Translations under genes and position numbers: made by a program | Origin: Romanomermis culicivorax | Taxonomy: Eukaryota > Nematoda > Enoplea > Mermithida > Mermithidae | Assembly (NCBI GenBank): GCA_963922205.1 | Contig: CAWUHX010000251.1 | Span: forward strand, 124,001-188,000 | Length of the DNA stretch: 64,000 nucleotides | Reading direction: 5' to 3' | The notes under the pieces: model-generated | What the model saw: the letters and a program-made list of their open reading frames with translations, nothing else | What the model was told of the DNA's origin: nothing | Databases searched by the model: none | Part shown: piece after piece, positions 33,637 through 44,700 of the stretch | How the letters are laid out: every line of letters starts with the position of its first letter | Numbering within the stretch: the stretch's first letter is position 1

Positions 33637-34470
33637 CAAGGAAACTCCTGCTTTCCTTGATACGGGTTGCCCCCCCCCACTATCATTAGCCAACGTCTTC
33701 ATAAGGCCTTGGCTAAAGAAAGTCCGAAAGCGGTCATGGCATTCCAGCAACATCACGACTTTAACCCATTGATTAGCATCAATGGTAAAGCCGTTCATAC
33801 CATCCTTTTGGGACCATATGAAATCATGTTGCCCAGAAACCGCCAGCCGAACACACGGATCAATATACATCTCCATGTGTGCAAGACTACGTCTCCCTTC
33901 TGGGCACCTGTTGACCTTATACTCAGACTGGACTTCTTAGAACAGTTCAAGAACATTATGTTTGACTACCAACGTAATGTTTGTCGGCTGGACGCGGTAG
34001 AATTACCCCTCCTGCTGACCACGCCGGAGATTGACCAGATCGACCCCTGGTGGGAGAACACCCGTGCTCTCTCAAGAAGCTCACACAGGTTGGGATCACG
34101 ATCACGGTCCAGGGCTTCGTCCATCTCTCGGCCGCACTCACGGGCTTCCTCAGTTGCCTCATCACGTGGGTCAACCTGGGGATACTGGACTTCCTCCAGA
34201 CGGGCAAGTCGTCATTCATCGACCTTGCACGGGTCAGGTTACCCTCGACCTCCGCCTGGAACCTCTCCAGTTACGCTAGAGAAAGGCCGATTCCGTGAGC
34301 CAAGTGATTCAGATGCTCCGGCATCACCTGTGCCAACCGCGCCACTGCTATCAGACACCGAGATTGAATCACTAGGAGCTACTCAGAGCCCAAGGGACCA
34401 CTCAGACCACGTACTCATGGTACAGGATGAGCCCACCCTTCTAAATGACCCGGAACCCTCCGTCGGATAG
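33637..34470 (+). CDS. Retropepsin-like domain 1 (PR1) and Ser/Arg-rich linker, with a frameshift
   Basis: In frame with Env the sequence reaches AFLDTGCP, then meets a run of nine C at about 33670. From there the matching sequence continues in the next frame as TIISQRLHKAL (33667-34470). Element 1 has LDTGCPWTIIS without a shift, so this is a lesion of element 2 or a sequencing error. The domain ends with LILRLDFLEQF, where element 1 has ILGLDFLEQF, so the conserved glycine of the second retropepsin motif is also changed here. A linker rich in SRSRSRASSISRP follows, then a TAG at 34468 where element 1 has a tyrosine codon. The domain would face the cytoplasm if attached to Env. Confidence 0.7.
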
Positions 34471-37400
34471 GCTCTAGTAGGCCTGCTACGTCATACGGGA
34501 CTGCCGATTCCAAAGTGGTCCAGTAAGACTAAACACACTAGTGGTGCCACCACACCTGATTCGGGTCATGTGGTCTCTGCTTTTTACCCAAATGATATTT
34601 GGACACCCCATATCAAAGTTCTCCTTAACAACTGGGTAGAAGCAAAGGCACTGGTCGACACAGGAGCTGTTTTCTCACTCCTGGACCACAAGTTAGCAGC
34701 CCAGCTGCCCAACTTGACACTTACACAAACCAGGGCTCATCCTATCGCAGCCAACGGGTCCCCGATCCCACTGCTAGGAGCAGCTTACATCATGGTAACA
34801 GTAGCTGATGTCTCTGAACGGATTCAGGTCCAAATACAGGAGAACTGTTCAGCTGAACTGGTCCTTGGAACAAACTTCCTCGGCCGGTTCAATTGTGTCA
34901 GCTTGAACTGGGAGAAATCCTTCCTCCAGTTCAAGGAGAGTAAGATCCCCTGCGACGGTCTCATCCACAGCCCACCTTCTGCTCGCGGCGCCTTGCCTCT
35001 GAAGGACTTGGTAATTCTGGAGCCTCGCTCCCTGACACGATTCACTGTACCCGTACCGCCAATCCATACGAACGTACCTGAGGTGGCCTTCTTCCCAAAG
35101 CACCTCACGGGATCTCAAAGAAACGTATATTTTTCCGGGAGCGTGAGTAGCGTGACCAATGGTCACATACCACTTCAAGTAGTCAACCCGAATACTCATT
35201 CCGTGGTTCTCTACCCGCACATGACCATCGGTCATGTGCAAATGCACAGTGAGCCCTCACCGGGATCACTGGTCGACTCAGACACCGTCCTCGATCGTCA
35301 GTGGGTCGAGGCCAATGCTGTAATCTCACCGGACATCTCCCCTCGGGACCGGGCAGCCTTACTCGATCTGCTGGTTGCATACACCGACCTTTATGCTCTT
35401 GATGAAAAGGACACAGGTTCCACTGATCTCATCCAGCACGAAATCAGCACGGGCGATGCCGGCCCAGTCCGCCGTTTCCCTTACCGGTCCTCACCTAAGG
35501 AAAAGGATCTCATCATGCAGGAGGTCAAGGCTCTCCAGGAGAAAGGTATTATTCGGCCGAGCACGTCACTGTGGGCTACTAATACTGTCCTGGTGCACAA
35601 GAAAAATGGTTCTCACCGTATGTGTGTTGACTTTCGTGGTCTTAACGAGGTCACGAAAAAGGATGTCTACCCTCTCCCACGGACAGATGACATCCTCGAC
35701 ACACTCAAGGGTATGAAGTATTTCACTACCCTTGATCAGGCTAATGCTTATTGGTCAATCCCGATTGCCGAGGCGGATAAGGAAAAGACGGCATTCAATA
35801 CGCCCATTGGACTTTACGAATTCAATTATTTGCCTTTCAGTCTGTGCAACGCACCAGGGACGTTTCAACGCCTTATGGACCTCCTCCTTACTGGAATCCA
35901 ATGGCGCACGGTTCTGATCTATCTTGACGACATTTTGGTGTTCGGGAACTCTCACACCCAAATGCTTGAGCGCCTGGCAGATGTGTTCCCCCGTCTTCGC
36001 CGGGTTGGAATGAAGCTCAGACTGAGCAAGTGCAAATTCTCGCACTCAGAGGTAGAGTACCTAGGCTATCGCATCTCACAGAGCAGCCTAGAACCTGACC
36101 AAGCCAAGCTGGCCGCCGTCCAAAACCTACCCATTCCACAAAATGCCAAAGACATCAAGTCCTTCCTAGGCCTCGTGTCTTACTACAGGCGTTTCATCCC
36201 TGGTTGTGCCCGGCTCAGTGAGCCACTCACCAAGCTCTTACGGAAGGAAACTACTTTCCAGTGGTCAAAACCTCAGCAGGAGGCGTTCGACGAACTCCAC
36301 CGCCTGCTGACTAACCCTCCTATCCTGCGACATCCGGACTTTTCGAAATCCTTTATCCTTCAAACTGATGCAAGTATTTCGGGGATAGGAGCAGTTCTAA
36401 GCCAGTCAGACGAATTTGGATACGACCATCCTGTCGCCTATGCCAGCCGAGGGTTAACAGCGGCCGAGAAAAACTATTCCATTACAGAACTGGAAACTCT
36501 CACTGTTGTCCATTTTGTCAAGCACTTTCGACCATACCTCTTCCAGCAGGAGGTGGTCGTTCAGACTGACCATACAGTGGTCAAAGCAGTGTTGGAGAAG
36601 CCTAACCCCTCTGCTCGGATTGCTCGATGGGGACTTGCGCTCGCCGAATTCAAACTGACAATTCGGCCGCGAAAAGGTCAGTCTAATGGTAATGCTGATG
36701 CATTATCACGCCTGCCGGATCCTAACTCCCTCACCGGTCAGAGTATTGATGATACTCCCCTTTACAGACCTGAGGGGCATGTTATGATGATCACCGATGG
36801 TGTGCAGCACCTGACGAGATCAAGAACCTTGACCGATGGTGTGCAGCACCTGGCGCGTTCAAGTATTTCAGCACCGATCACTGCTGGCGTGGAGCGCCCG
36901 GTACGACCAGAGTCTTATGCCGAGATATCGGTTGGTGCGCAGCACCCCGACCTTTCCACTGCTCAGCTGGAGGATCCGGAGTTAGCCGACATCATTCGCT
37001 CTCTTAAGCCTCTGGGCGACCAGAATGATGTGCGAGGCTACCATCTGTTGGATAACGTTCTTCAGAAATGGACAGGCGAGTCCAACAAGATTGTCATACC
37101 CAGATCCATGGTTACTACCATTATCCGGGCTCATCATGATGACATCTTAGCTGGACACTTTGGTGCTAAACGTACTGCGCGGCTCATTGCTCGCAGATAC
37201 CACTGGCCTTCCCTCAGTCGGGATGTCAAATCCTTCTGTCAGCGGTGTGATCTTTGCCAACGGAATAAGCCCGCTCGACAGAAAACCACTGCGACCCTGA
37301 AACCCATCACCATTACGGGACCGTTTCATCGGGTAGGTGTGGACTGTATGGGACCAATGACCACTAGCAAAGCTGGCAACTGTTTCATCATAGTCTTCAT

Positions 37401-38301
37401 CGACTACTTTACGAAATGGGTCGAGGCTTTTGCTACTCCGGACATCACTGCGCACACCATAGCCCGACTGTTTGTAACGCAAATTGTCTGCTGGCACAGG
37501 GCGCCGCAGATTCTTCAGTCAGATCGTGGCACTGATTTCACATCAAAACTGATGACTGAGATCACTGCAATCTGCGCAACGAAGAAGATCCACTCTACCG
37601 CCTATCATCCGATGACTAACGGCAAGGTGGAAAGAGCTAATCAGACGCTAGCCACACGGCTACGTATGTATGTTCATCACGGACATACTGATTGGGATGA
37701 ACACCTACCATATGCTGTGTTTGCCGTCAATATCAGCATGAATGAGTCAACAGGGTACTCGCCCTTTGAACTCATGTACAGTCGCACACCCATGCTCCCT
37801 GTTGATGCCGCGCTCTCATTCAACCCTCCGGCCCATATCATCAATGTTTCCTCATATGATATGGAGGTCAAACGTCATTTCACGAATGCGTTAACCTTAA
37901 TCCAGAGTCCGATTGAGAAAGCACAGGAGGCCTATGCACGGTCTTAGGACCGGAGGGCACACGATGTCTCGTACAAAGTAGGGGATCAGGTGCTCAAACT
38001 GCGCACCTCCAGCAAACGTGGACTCACTCCTAAATTGCTGCCCATCTACGATGGGCCCTATCTTGTAACAAGTGTGGCATATCCTAATGTCACACTTCGT
38101 CTCGAGACGGATCGGGAAGACACTGTACATGTCAACCAGCTTCGACTTTACGTGTCCCCTGAACCACCGAGTGAAGCAGAGGATACACCTCCCACTTCAC
38201 AGGCAACGGATTCGGCACCCTTGTTGTTTCCTTCAACAAGCCGGGACTTTACACCGAATTTGATTGACCCACATCTTGATGCAGAGGTCCCCGACCCTTA
38301 A
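34471..38301 (+). CDS. Pol of element 2: retropepsin 2, RT, RNase H, integrase
   Basis: Same frame as the PR1 linker, open to a TAG at 37945. Retropepsin 2 has LVDTGAVFSLLDHKL (about 34650) and VLGTNFLGRF. RT has TLDQANAYWSIPI, LPFSLCNAPGTFQ and IYLDDILVFG (about 35920). RNase H has LQTDASISGIGAVL (about 36360), SITELETL and VVQTDHTVVKAV. Integrase has the zinc-binding region HHDDILAGHFG...CQRCDLC (37132-37260), then the DDE core with VGVDCMGPM, SDRGTDFTSK and NGKVERANQTL. After the TAG (element 1 has TAC) the C-terminal part GDQVLKLRTSSKRG to HVNQLRLYV follows (37990-38301). Apart from that codon all catalytic motifs look intact. The order RT-RH-IN is that of Ty3/gypsy. Confidence 0.95.
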
Positions 38302-38899
38302 TTCAAGATGCACTCTCTTCATTGTCCCCGCTTACGGACGAGGACGTCCTTTTTCGAAGGACCGCCGTGCCCCTCACGAAGTATCCATTCCTATCCATGC
38401 TGGATTTTAATGGATAGAAGAGAATGTGCAGCAACCAGAGCGTCACACCTTAGGCGCATCCCCACGCGATAGCCTACATCTCACTGGGTGCATCCCCTGC
38501 GATAACCCGATATCCTACACCTCAGTGGGTGCATCCTCTGCGATAACCCGATAATCTGCACCTCACTGGGTGCATCCTCTGCGATAACCCGATAATTGGT
38601 ACCTCACCGGGCGCATCCTCTGCGATAGCCTACATCTCTCCCTGAAAATTTTTTCTTTTCTGTGTTCTAGACTTTCGCACAGGATATCCAATGTCTGCAA
38701 CTTCATGCATCAACAATTTCCGGTTACCATACTGTCGAACAAATAACGATCAAAGAAGGCTCCATCCGCCAACAACCCTACGGACCTATTCGACCACTCG
38801 CCGTCGCAACTTGGAATGATCAACAACCACGGACACCCCGCACAAACCTCACCACTAACCACCACAAGGACGAGGACGCCCTTTTTCGAAGGACCGCCG
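38302..38899 (+). promoter_or_regulatory. 3' untranslated region of element 2 with duplicated hairpin and PPT-like site
   Basis: GGACG followed by CCTTTTTCGAAGGACCGCCG occurs at about 38341-38370 and again at 38874-38899, the second copy ending at the LTR. Each contains the hairpin TCCTTTTTCGAAGGA or a close form. The tandem 41-bp repeat lies between them. No gene was seen. Confidence 0.6.
38450..38645 (+). repeat. 41-bp tandem repeat, about 4.5 units
   Basis: GGGTGCAT starts at 38486, 38527 and 38568, and GGGCGCAT at 38609, giving a 41-bp period with CCTCTGCGATAACCCGATA inside each unit. A partial unit precedes at about 38454. Element 1 has a single diverged copy at the equivalent place. 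Confidence 0.85.
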
Positions 38900-40311
38900 T
38901 GTCACATGCGGCTCAATTCCCCAATGTCACGTGATTCAAATCATGTCAACAATTTACTTTTTTTCATGTTTCGTTTATTACTTATTCATGTTTTCGTTTA
39001 TTTGATTTCTACACATGCATTTTGTGTTTGTTTTTATATTTTTCATGCATTTCTATGTTTCGTTTTGTTGTATTTTTATTTCTTTATGAACGCGGGCTAC
39101 AGTAGGCTCTTTAGCTAAAAACTTCCGCCAGTCGTGCTCCACGAGCACATGGCTATTTTTGGTGCATTCCATGCACCTCTTATCATCAAAAATTAGCGTC
39201 GTTTTTGTTACGCAAAAACGACTAGCTAAGAAGTTTAGCTAAAGACGTTCATATGCTTAGCATAGGCACTGCAGTCGGCCTCAGTGCTAAAGGCATGTGA
39301 ACGAAAAAATGTCTATGTGCTCATAGACATCTTCTGCATCGTGTCTAGCTGCAGAAGTTAGCTTGGACGCCGAGAAACTCCGCCCAAGCTGCAGCTGTAG
39401 CCAAACTTGTCCTTAAAAGGACATGTTTTTCTAATTTTTCGCTTATTATTGGCTCATTCCTGGGTTTTACCCCTGCGTCCGATTTGTTGCCAGCGTCCGC
39501 TGCCTGTTGCCTAATTTGAATAAATTTGAATAACCTTCACTGCGTCCATTAAATAAATTTGCATAAATTTATACCCGGTTAGTGCGTCCGCCACTTACCC
39601 GTCTACAGTACCTGCTGCCCATCAGTGCCAGGTGTCCGACCGCTCCGGTTAGCAGAGAAACCTCCCGATAGCCGAAACTCATTGCTAGGACTCGTGTGGA
39701 TCGCATCCCCCGCTCCAGTGCCAGAAGACTGAAAGTATCCAGGGACTTGCCGCCCGATTCGTCGAATCGCTTGAGAAACAGGACTAGGTGAGTCTTCTCA
39801 GGGGATTATTGTTATTTGTGGGGTATTTGTTGGGGAACCCTTCTTAAGTCGGTTTCCCAGGTCTTCCACAGATAAGTAGGGCCTCCACCTCTCAGGTTCG
39901 GGCTAAAATGGGGCTGTCTGGTTCATAATGGGGTCCCACAAATTAGGTCATTTTACGGGTGACCCTGTCCCCACTCTCACTGAGTAGGACTCGGGGATTG
40001 TCGCACCTAGCCTGGCGGCGTTGTCCATTACCCTACAGTAAGACCCCAGGACAACACCAGAGAACCAGCTATAGACCTCTCTATAGCCACCATTCGCCAG
40101 GTTAGGCCCCCAACGCCAACCAGGGAAGCCTGGGGAAAATGCCAGTATCCATCAGGAGTCACAGCCTATTACTCACTGTAATAGGATCAATCTGATATGG
40201 TTCACCATCAATGTGACGTCTAAAACACGGTACTGCCTGATGTGATACCCAAACCTCCCCAGCTCTCCCAATTAAACATGGCATATACGTGACATGGCGT
40301 AAAACGTGACA
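38900..40311 (+). repeat. 3' LTR of element 2
   Basis: 1412 bp, direct repeat of 24634-26068 with about 20 visible substitutions and two deletions (about 11 bp near 39546 and about 13 bp near 39660 relative to the 5' copy). Ends in ACGTGACA followed by ATAC. Confidence 0.93.
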
Positions 40312-40315
40312 ATAC

Positions 40316-41589
40316 TATGCAAATTTTTTTGCAAAATATACTTACTTCACTGGATAGAACTCGTTAAGATCTTTCTTCTGCACAGAGAAAATGAGGGATT
40401 CGTTCGATTTTGATCGTTGCAATCACCTGCGACAGATTTTCGAGAAAAAAACTATACATGGGTATTGGGCATCAAAGTAGAGCACTCCAAAAATGTGCAT
40501 GAGTGGCCATCAACAAAAAATCTCTTGCTGTTGAGTCTTCATATCATCAGATATGGTAATTTTGAAATTATAGTAACGATCAAATTTACGTTTCAGGAAA
40601 ATCGATCTGTTTGTATATGCACTTCCGATGAACTGGGATTTGTGATGCACCAATGTTCGATGAATCATAAATTTCATCTTCTCGAGGAATTGGGAATTTG
40701 ATCCACTTTTCGAGGAAAGGGACGCTCAAGGAATAGGGATACAACCTTTCGTACCTTTGATGAGTTTCTTTGCGCCCGCACGATTACACACATAAAGCAC
40801 ACAAAGAGTACCAAATGTCGGCTACAATAGGCGGCTGAGCGAAAAAGCAAACTGTATGTCGGACTTATGTCGCGCTCGTTCACACCTGACGATTTAAATT
40901 AACATACGTATGTCGCGACATGTATGTCGGGTATATGCTGCGCAAAATGTCACCGTGTCAACCGGCCTTTATGCATTACGCAGATAGTTTTATATCGAAT
41001 ATGCAAATTAGGTATATTGGAATCGTTTTTGCTAATTGAGATAGTCCATTTGGCCATCTGTTTTACATGCTTTTGTGCAAGGCATGCTCGAACGGATCAT
41101 TCCAATACCACAAAAAATATCTGCCAGAAAAACATTTTTGCAAAACGTTCGAAAGAAAACAAGAAGAATGAAATAAAATAATTAAGCAGTAAAGGCAGAA
41201 CAAAAAACAAGTAAAGAAACGAGAAGTAAAATAATGTAAAGTAGGTAAAAAATAAAGGAAAAAAAGAAACATGCATGTAGATATGTTAATAACAAACAAG
41301 TCATGTCAGAAATCTGGCGATTCCTGCGAAAGTGCATGACAGCCAGCATCCACTAGATCGAAATAAAGGATCAAATAGGCATGCACCAAACCGATTCTTA
41401 AGATAGCTCTTTGAAAATCCGTTATTTTGAGAATCACTGTATTGAGTCTCGGTATTTTGAATTTCGCTGAATGGGTTAAATCGCTTCGTCTACACCCTGA
41501 ACAGCAAAACTCACGACATCAAATTCTCAAAACAGCGTTTCCGCTGTTTAGAGCCTTTGAAGGATAACTCGACCGTCGTATTTGCACTT
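40316..41589. other. Right piece of the PIF-like remnant (to 40968) and AT-rich flank
   Basis: Up to 40968 this carries the inverted counterpart of the left subterminal motifs and the right terminus. Beyond it, AT-rich sequence shows no gene. At 41395-41560 a loose repeat of the TTGAGAATCACTGTATTGAG type is the inverted relative of 7560-7690. Confidence 0.4.
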
Positions 41590-41595
41590 TTTATT
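41590..41595 (-). terminator. Poly(A) signal of rpl-9
   Basis: AATAAA on the minus strand, 53 bases after the rpl-9 stop codon. Position and exact hexamer fit a cleavage and polyadenylation signal. Confidence 0.6.
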
Positions 41596-41648
41596 ATCAA
41601 CGAAACAACTTTCTTATAATTTTATATGTGGGAAACTTCCCACGATGC

Positions 41649-41752
41649 CTAGTCGGCTTTCACGACGTGCGTCTTTTCCGAAACGTAAACGCCGTCCAAG
41701 AATTTTCGCAAATCTTTGTTCTTGACAGACGTCGATTGTTGAATACGGGCAG
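41649..41752 (-). CDS. rpl-9: rpl-9 coding exon 5
   Basis: Encodes [20 protein letters not shown] through [10 protein letters not shown] and a TAG stop. The acceptor TTGAATCTATTCCAG precedes it, and the first two bases complete an Ala codon begun in exon 4. Confidence 0.93.
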
Positions 41753-44700
41753 CTGGAATAGATTCAATCATGAAAAACCGGGGTTATATACGAATACAGA
41801 AGGTAAGTGTTCAAGTTATTTATTTTCAATTTACTTTCCAGTAGACGCAAAAAGCAAATCGGAAAACTGTCCGACTAGCGACAGTTTGAAAGCGGACCTC
41901 AAAAATGTGCTCCGAGATGTCAAGCTTACTCAACTTTCGAAAATACTCCAAGGAGCAAGAACAATTCCATACCGTAATGTGTGTATACAGAGCGTACGTT
42001 AGAAAGCAGAAAAATGCGTTATATTTAAATGCCTGATTTTTTGACAATCTAACAACAGCACTAAACAGATTTATAACTACAGACCGTCACAGTACAATCG
42101 AGAGATAACAAATAAGAGAGCTTGCAGGAAAGCTTTTTATAGGTTACAAATAGAAATGAGAATGCGAACCCGTTAAACTGTCTGGAACATCAAATACGTG
42201 GAAATCAACTGAATGTTCGAGCTTCTAATGAGATAAATCCTTTAAGAGAACTTCAATTTTCAAGTTGTCTTCAGAAAACTTCAAAAGCTGAAACGAATTG
42301 ACACATCGACAAGGACTCCCGCTCAGCAGCGGGTGCCGAATCACACATGGAGAACTCTGAATTGACGGTCCCGAACTTCGATTTTCCCGAACTTGGCGTA
42401 ACATTTTCCCATCTGGTCATGAATAAAAACCAAGCTTCCGTCTTAATTCGGCCAAATGCTGATCTATCTTGTAATGGGAGGAAATTCGTTTTTGAGATCT
42501 TTGATAAGGGTAACGCAAACATGCACGATAAAAAGTATCTGGGGAGTTCTTCGACTTTTCATCGGGACGGATGTGCGGATGTGGGGAGATAGCTGTGAGC
42601 GGTCCGACCAGCTGGGGAGGAGGGTAAACCTAGAATTTGTGGGGTGGGGGTACCAGGTCCCCAGAATCTCGAGGAGGGCTTCAGGGAAGTTGAAAAAACC
42701 CGAACAAAGCTATTTTTGCTCAATTTTTTCGATTTGGGGGTTCCAACATGGGTACTAGGCTCGACCAATTTTGGAGAGGGGAATCCCTCTAATTACAGGT
42801 ATAGGTGGAGGTTAGTGAGCAAAAAATAAAGCGATATGGGACAGGATTATATTTATTATGCGGAAAGTAATCAAAACTTTTTCGCCAGGAAAAGCGAGTG
42901 TGGATATTCGACAGGGGACGGCCGAACAAGCCTATTTAATTCTGACCCTCGCCGGGGATTATTAATATCACTATCTACGTCAACTATTTAATGAAAATGA
43001 AATGACATCAATTGAGTATAATTAGTCAGCATGTAGAACAAAAAGAAGTAATGAAATTAAGCAGACGGTACTTTCAAACTTCTCATCATACTTAGAGGGC
43101 CATAGGTACCCAAAAATCATCGGCCATATGGCTAGCCATTGGGTGACCCCCAGAGGATTTTCCCCAATCATATGGCAGTCATGGGGACCAGATGTCCCTT
43201 ACATCAGATTTTCAAATTTCAGATAGTGGTAAATTTAAAAATTTGCGGGGTGATCTAGTTAAATGTCTACTGAACAAGTCATTTTCCCCAAAATCAGGTA
43301 CCCAGCGATGAATTTCTAGGACTTCAGGCAGGGATAGTACCCCCTCATGCCCACCCTATGGGGCCGTCCGATTGGGACTCCTATACTTTTGATTGGGAAA
43401 ATACTGAAGAAGGTCGATTTTTAGATTGAAAATTATGATTTTTGAGAAGAAAATAGCATAATATACCAATTTTCTAGACACTCCGCACCATGAATACATT
43501 TTCACGGTAGACTAAAATTACTATTTTTGAACCGTTTTTCGGATTTTTTTGACGATAAAATCGATTTTTCTCTTAGAGCCCTCCACTAAAATTTTGAGAA
43601 ATCGGTGACTTCTAACTAGTGATGTGCCCTGGAGAAACTTTCATATCCGGATATCCGTGGTTTTTGTACCTTCGGATATCCGGATCAGACTACCCCATGG
43701 GGAGGGGTATGAGGGGGGTATTACCCCTTCCTAAGCCCTTAAAGTTGATCACTGGTTGCCTAATTTTGAGACAAAATAACGTGTTTAGTGGATGTTTAAC
43801 TACACTACCCCCAAAATTTTCAATTTTACCCCTACCTGAAAAATCTGACCTTGGGGACCTCTGATCCGGATATTTCTAATGTTTTTTGCACAGAGGTAAA
43901 AAGAAGTCACATAGTAATGATACACTGGGTCAACTACAATACTACATAATATTCAATAGGTGCAATAACTTTTCGTGTTATACCGTATTCATTTGAATAG
44001 ACGCCGCGATGTATATTCGAGGATTTACTATCCTGAGTTTAAAGTGAAAAAAATAAGTAACAGTTTGCAGTAAGTTGTATTTTGCGTGAATCATTCATTT
44101 TGTGAAATTCTGAAAAAAAAATTTCTGAAAAAAATCTGAAAACTATAATTCCCTAATTTATACCATTATCAGCTGCTTTTATAAAAATTAGTCAATAAGT
44201 TATACATATGCATTTATTGTTTAAAAACTCAAAAATTAAATAAACGCCGCCCTTGAATAAACGCCGCACCAAATGTACCATTGAAAAAATAAACGCAGCG
44301 GCGTTTATTCAAATAAATACGGTATTTACGTTAACCGTGTTTGTTATAAAAATATATTGCTTTTTTAAACTGCAATATCTCAGGAAGTACTGTTGTAAAA
44401 GTATAGCTTTTTTATATTTTTTTCTTCTTTTTTTACCTGGAAAGTGAAAAAGCTTTTCAGTGGATAGATTCTAAAAAATGACCTGCTTTTCCTACGTTTC
44501 TCTTGAATTTCCGGAGATCCAGCCACAAATAGGAGTTGATGTTGAACCCACATCTTGTATTTGTTCGGTCTGGATTTCACTTTGGAATCACTGGATCCGA
44601 CAGCTCCAGTAAAATCTGACTTCAAGCGACTTTTCAGGAAAACTTACTTTTAAACCACATTTTGAACTTCAATTGTCCAATGTCCTTTGCATTTCAAAGT

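Larger units (their letters stand above)
24634..40311 (+). mobile_element. LTR retroelement 2, Ty3/gypsy-type with internal env, young copy
   Basis: Complete element of 15,678 bp. LTRs TGTCACGT...ACGTGACA lie at 24634-26068 and 38900-40311. ATAC flanks both ends (24630-24633 and 40312-40315), a 4-bp target duplication. Order: 5' LTR, PBS, 3.5-kb leader, damaged gag, N-domain, Env, PR1, PR2-RT-RH-IN, 3' region with tandem repeat and PPT-like site, 3' LTR. By eye about 20 substitutions and two small indels separate the LTRs over 1.4 kb, so insertion was fairly recent. Coding damage is limited to the gag lesions, one C-run frameshift and two TAG codons. Confidence 0.95.
7708..40968. mobile_element. 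PIF/Harbinger-like DNA transposon remnant split by two LTR retroelements
   Basis: The left terminus AGCCCAGTTCACATGGCGAC at 7708 and the inverted right terminus AGGCCGGTTGACACGGTGAC ending at 40968 match in 19 of 24 positions, and both continue into GACATACATGT-type subterminal sequence. Both ends then carry a repeated CCTCGAA-containing motif in opposite orientation. TTA flanks both ends (7705-7707 and 40969-40971), the duplication size and sequence typical of PIF/Harbinger. Removing the two LTR elements leaves about 1.3 kb in three pieces (7708-8029, 24291-24633, 40316-40968) with no recognisable transposase, so it is probably non-autonomous. Two separate relatives flanking the region is the alternative. 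Confidence 0.6.
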
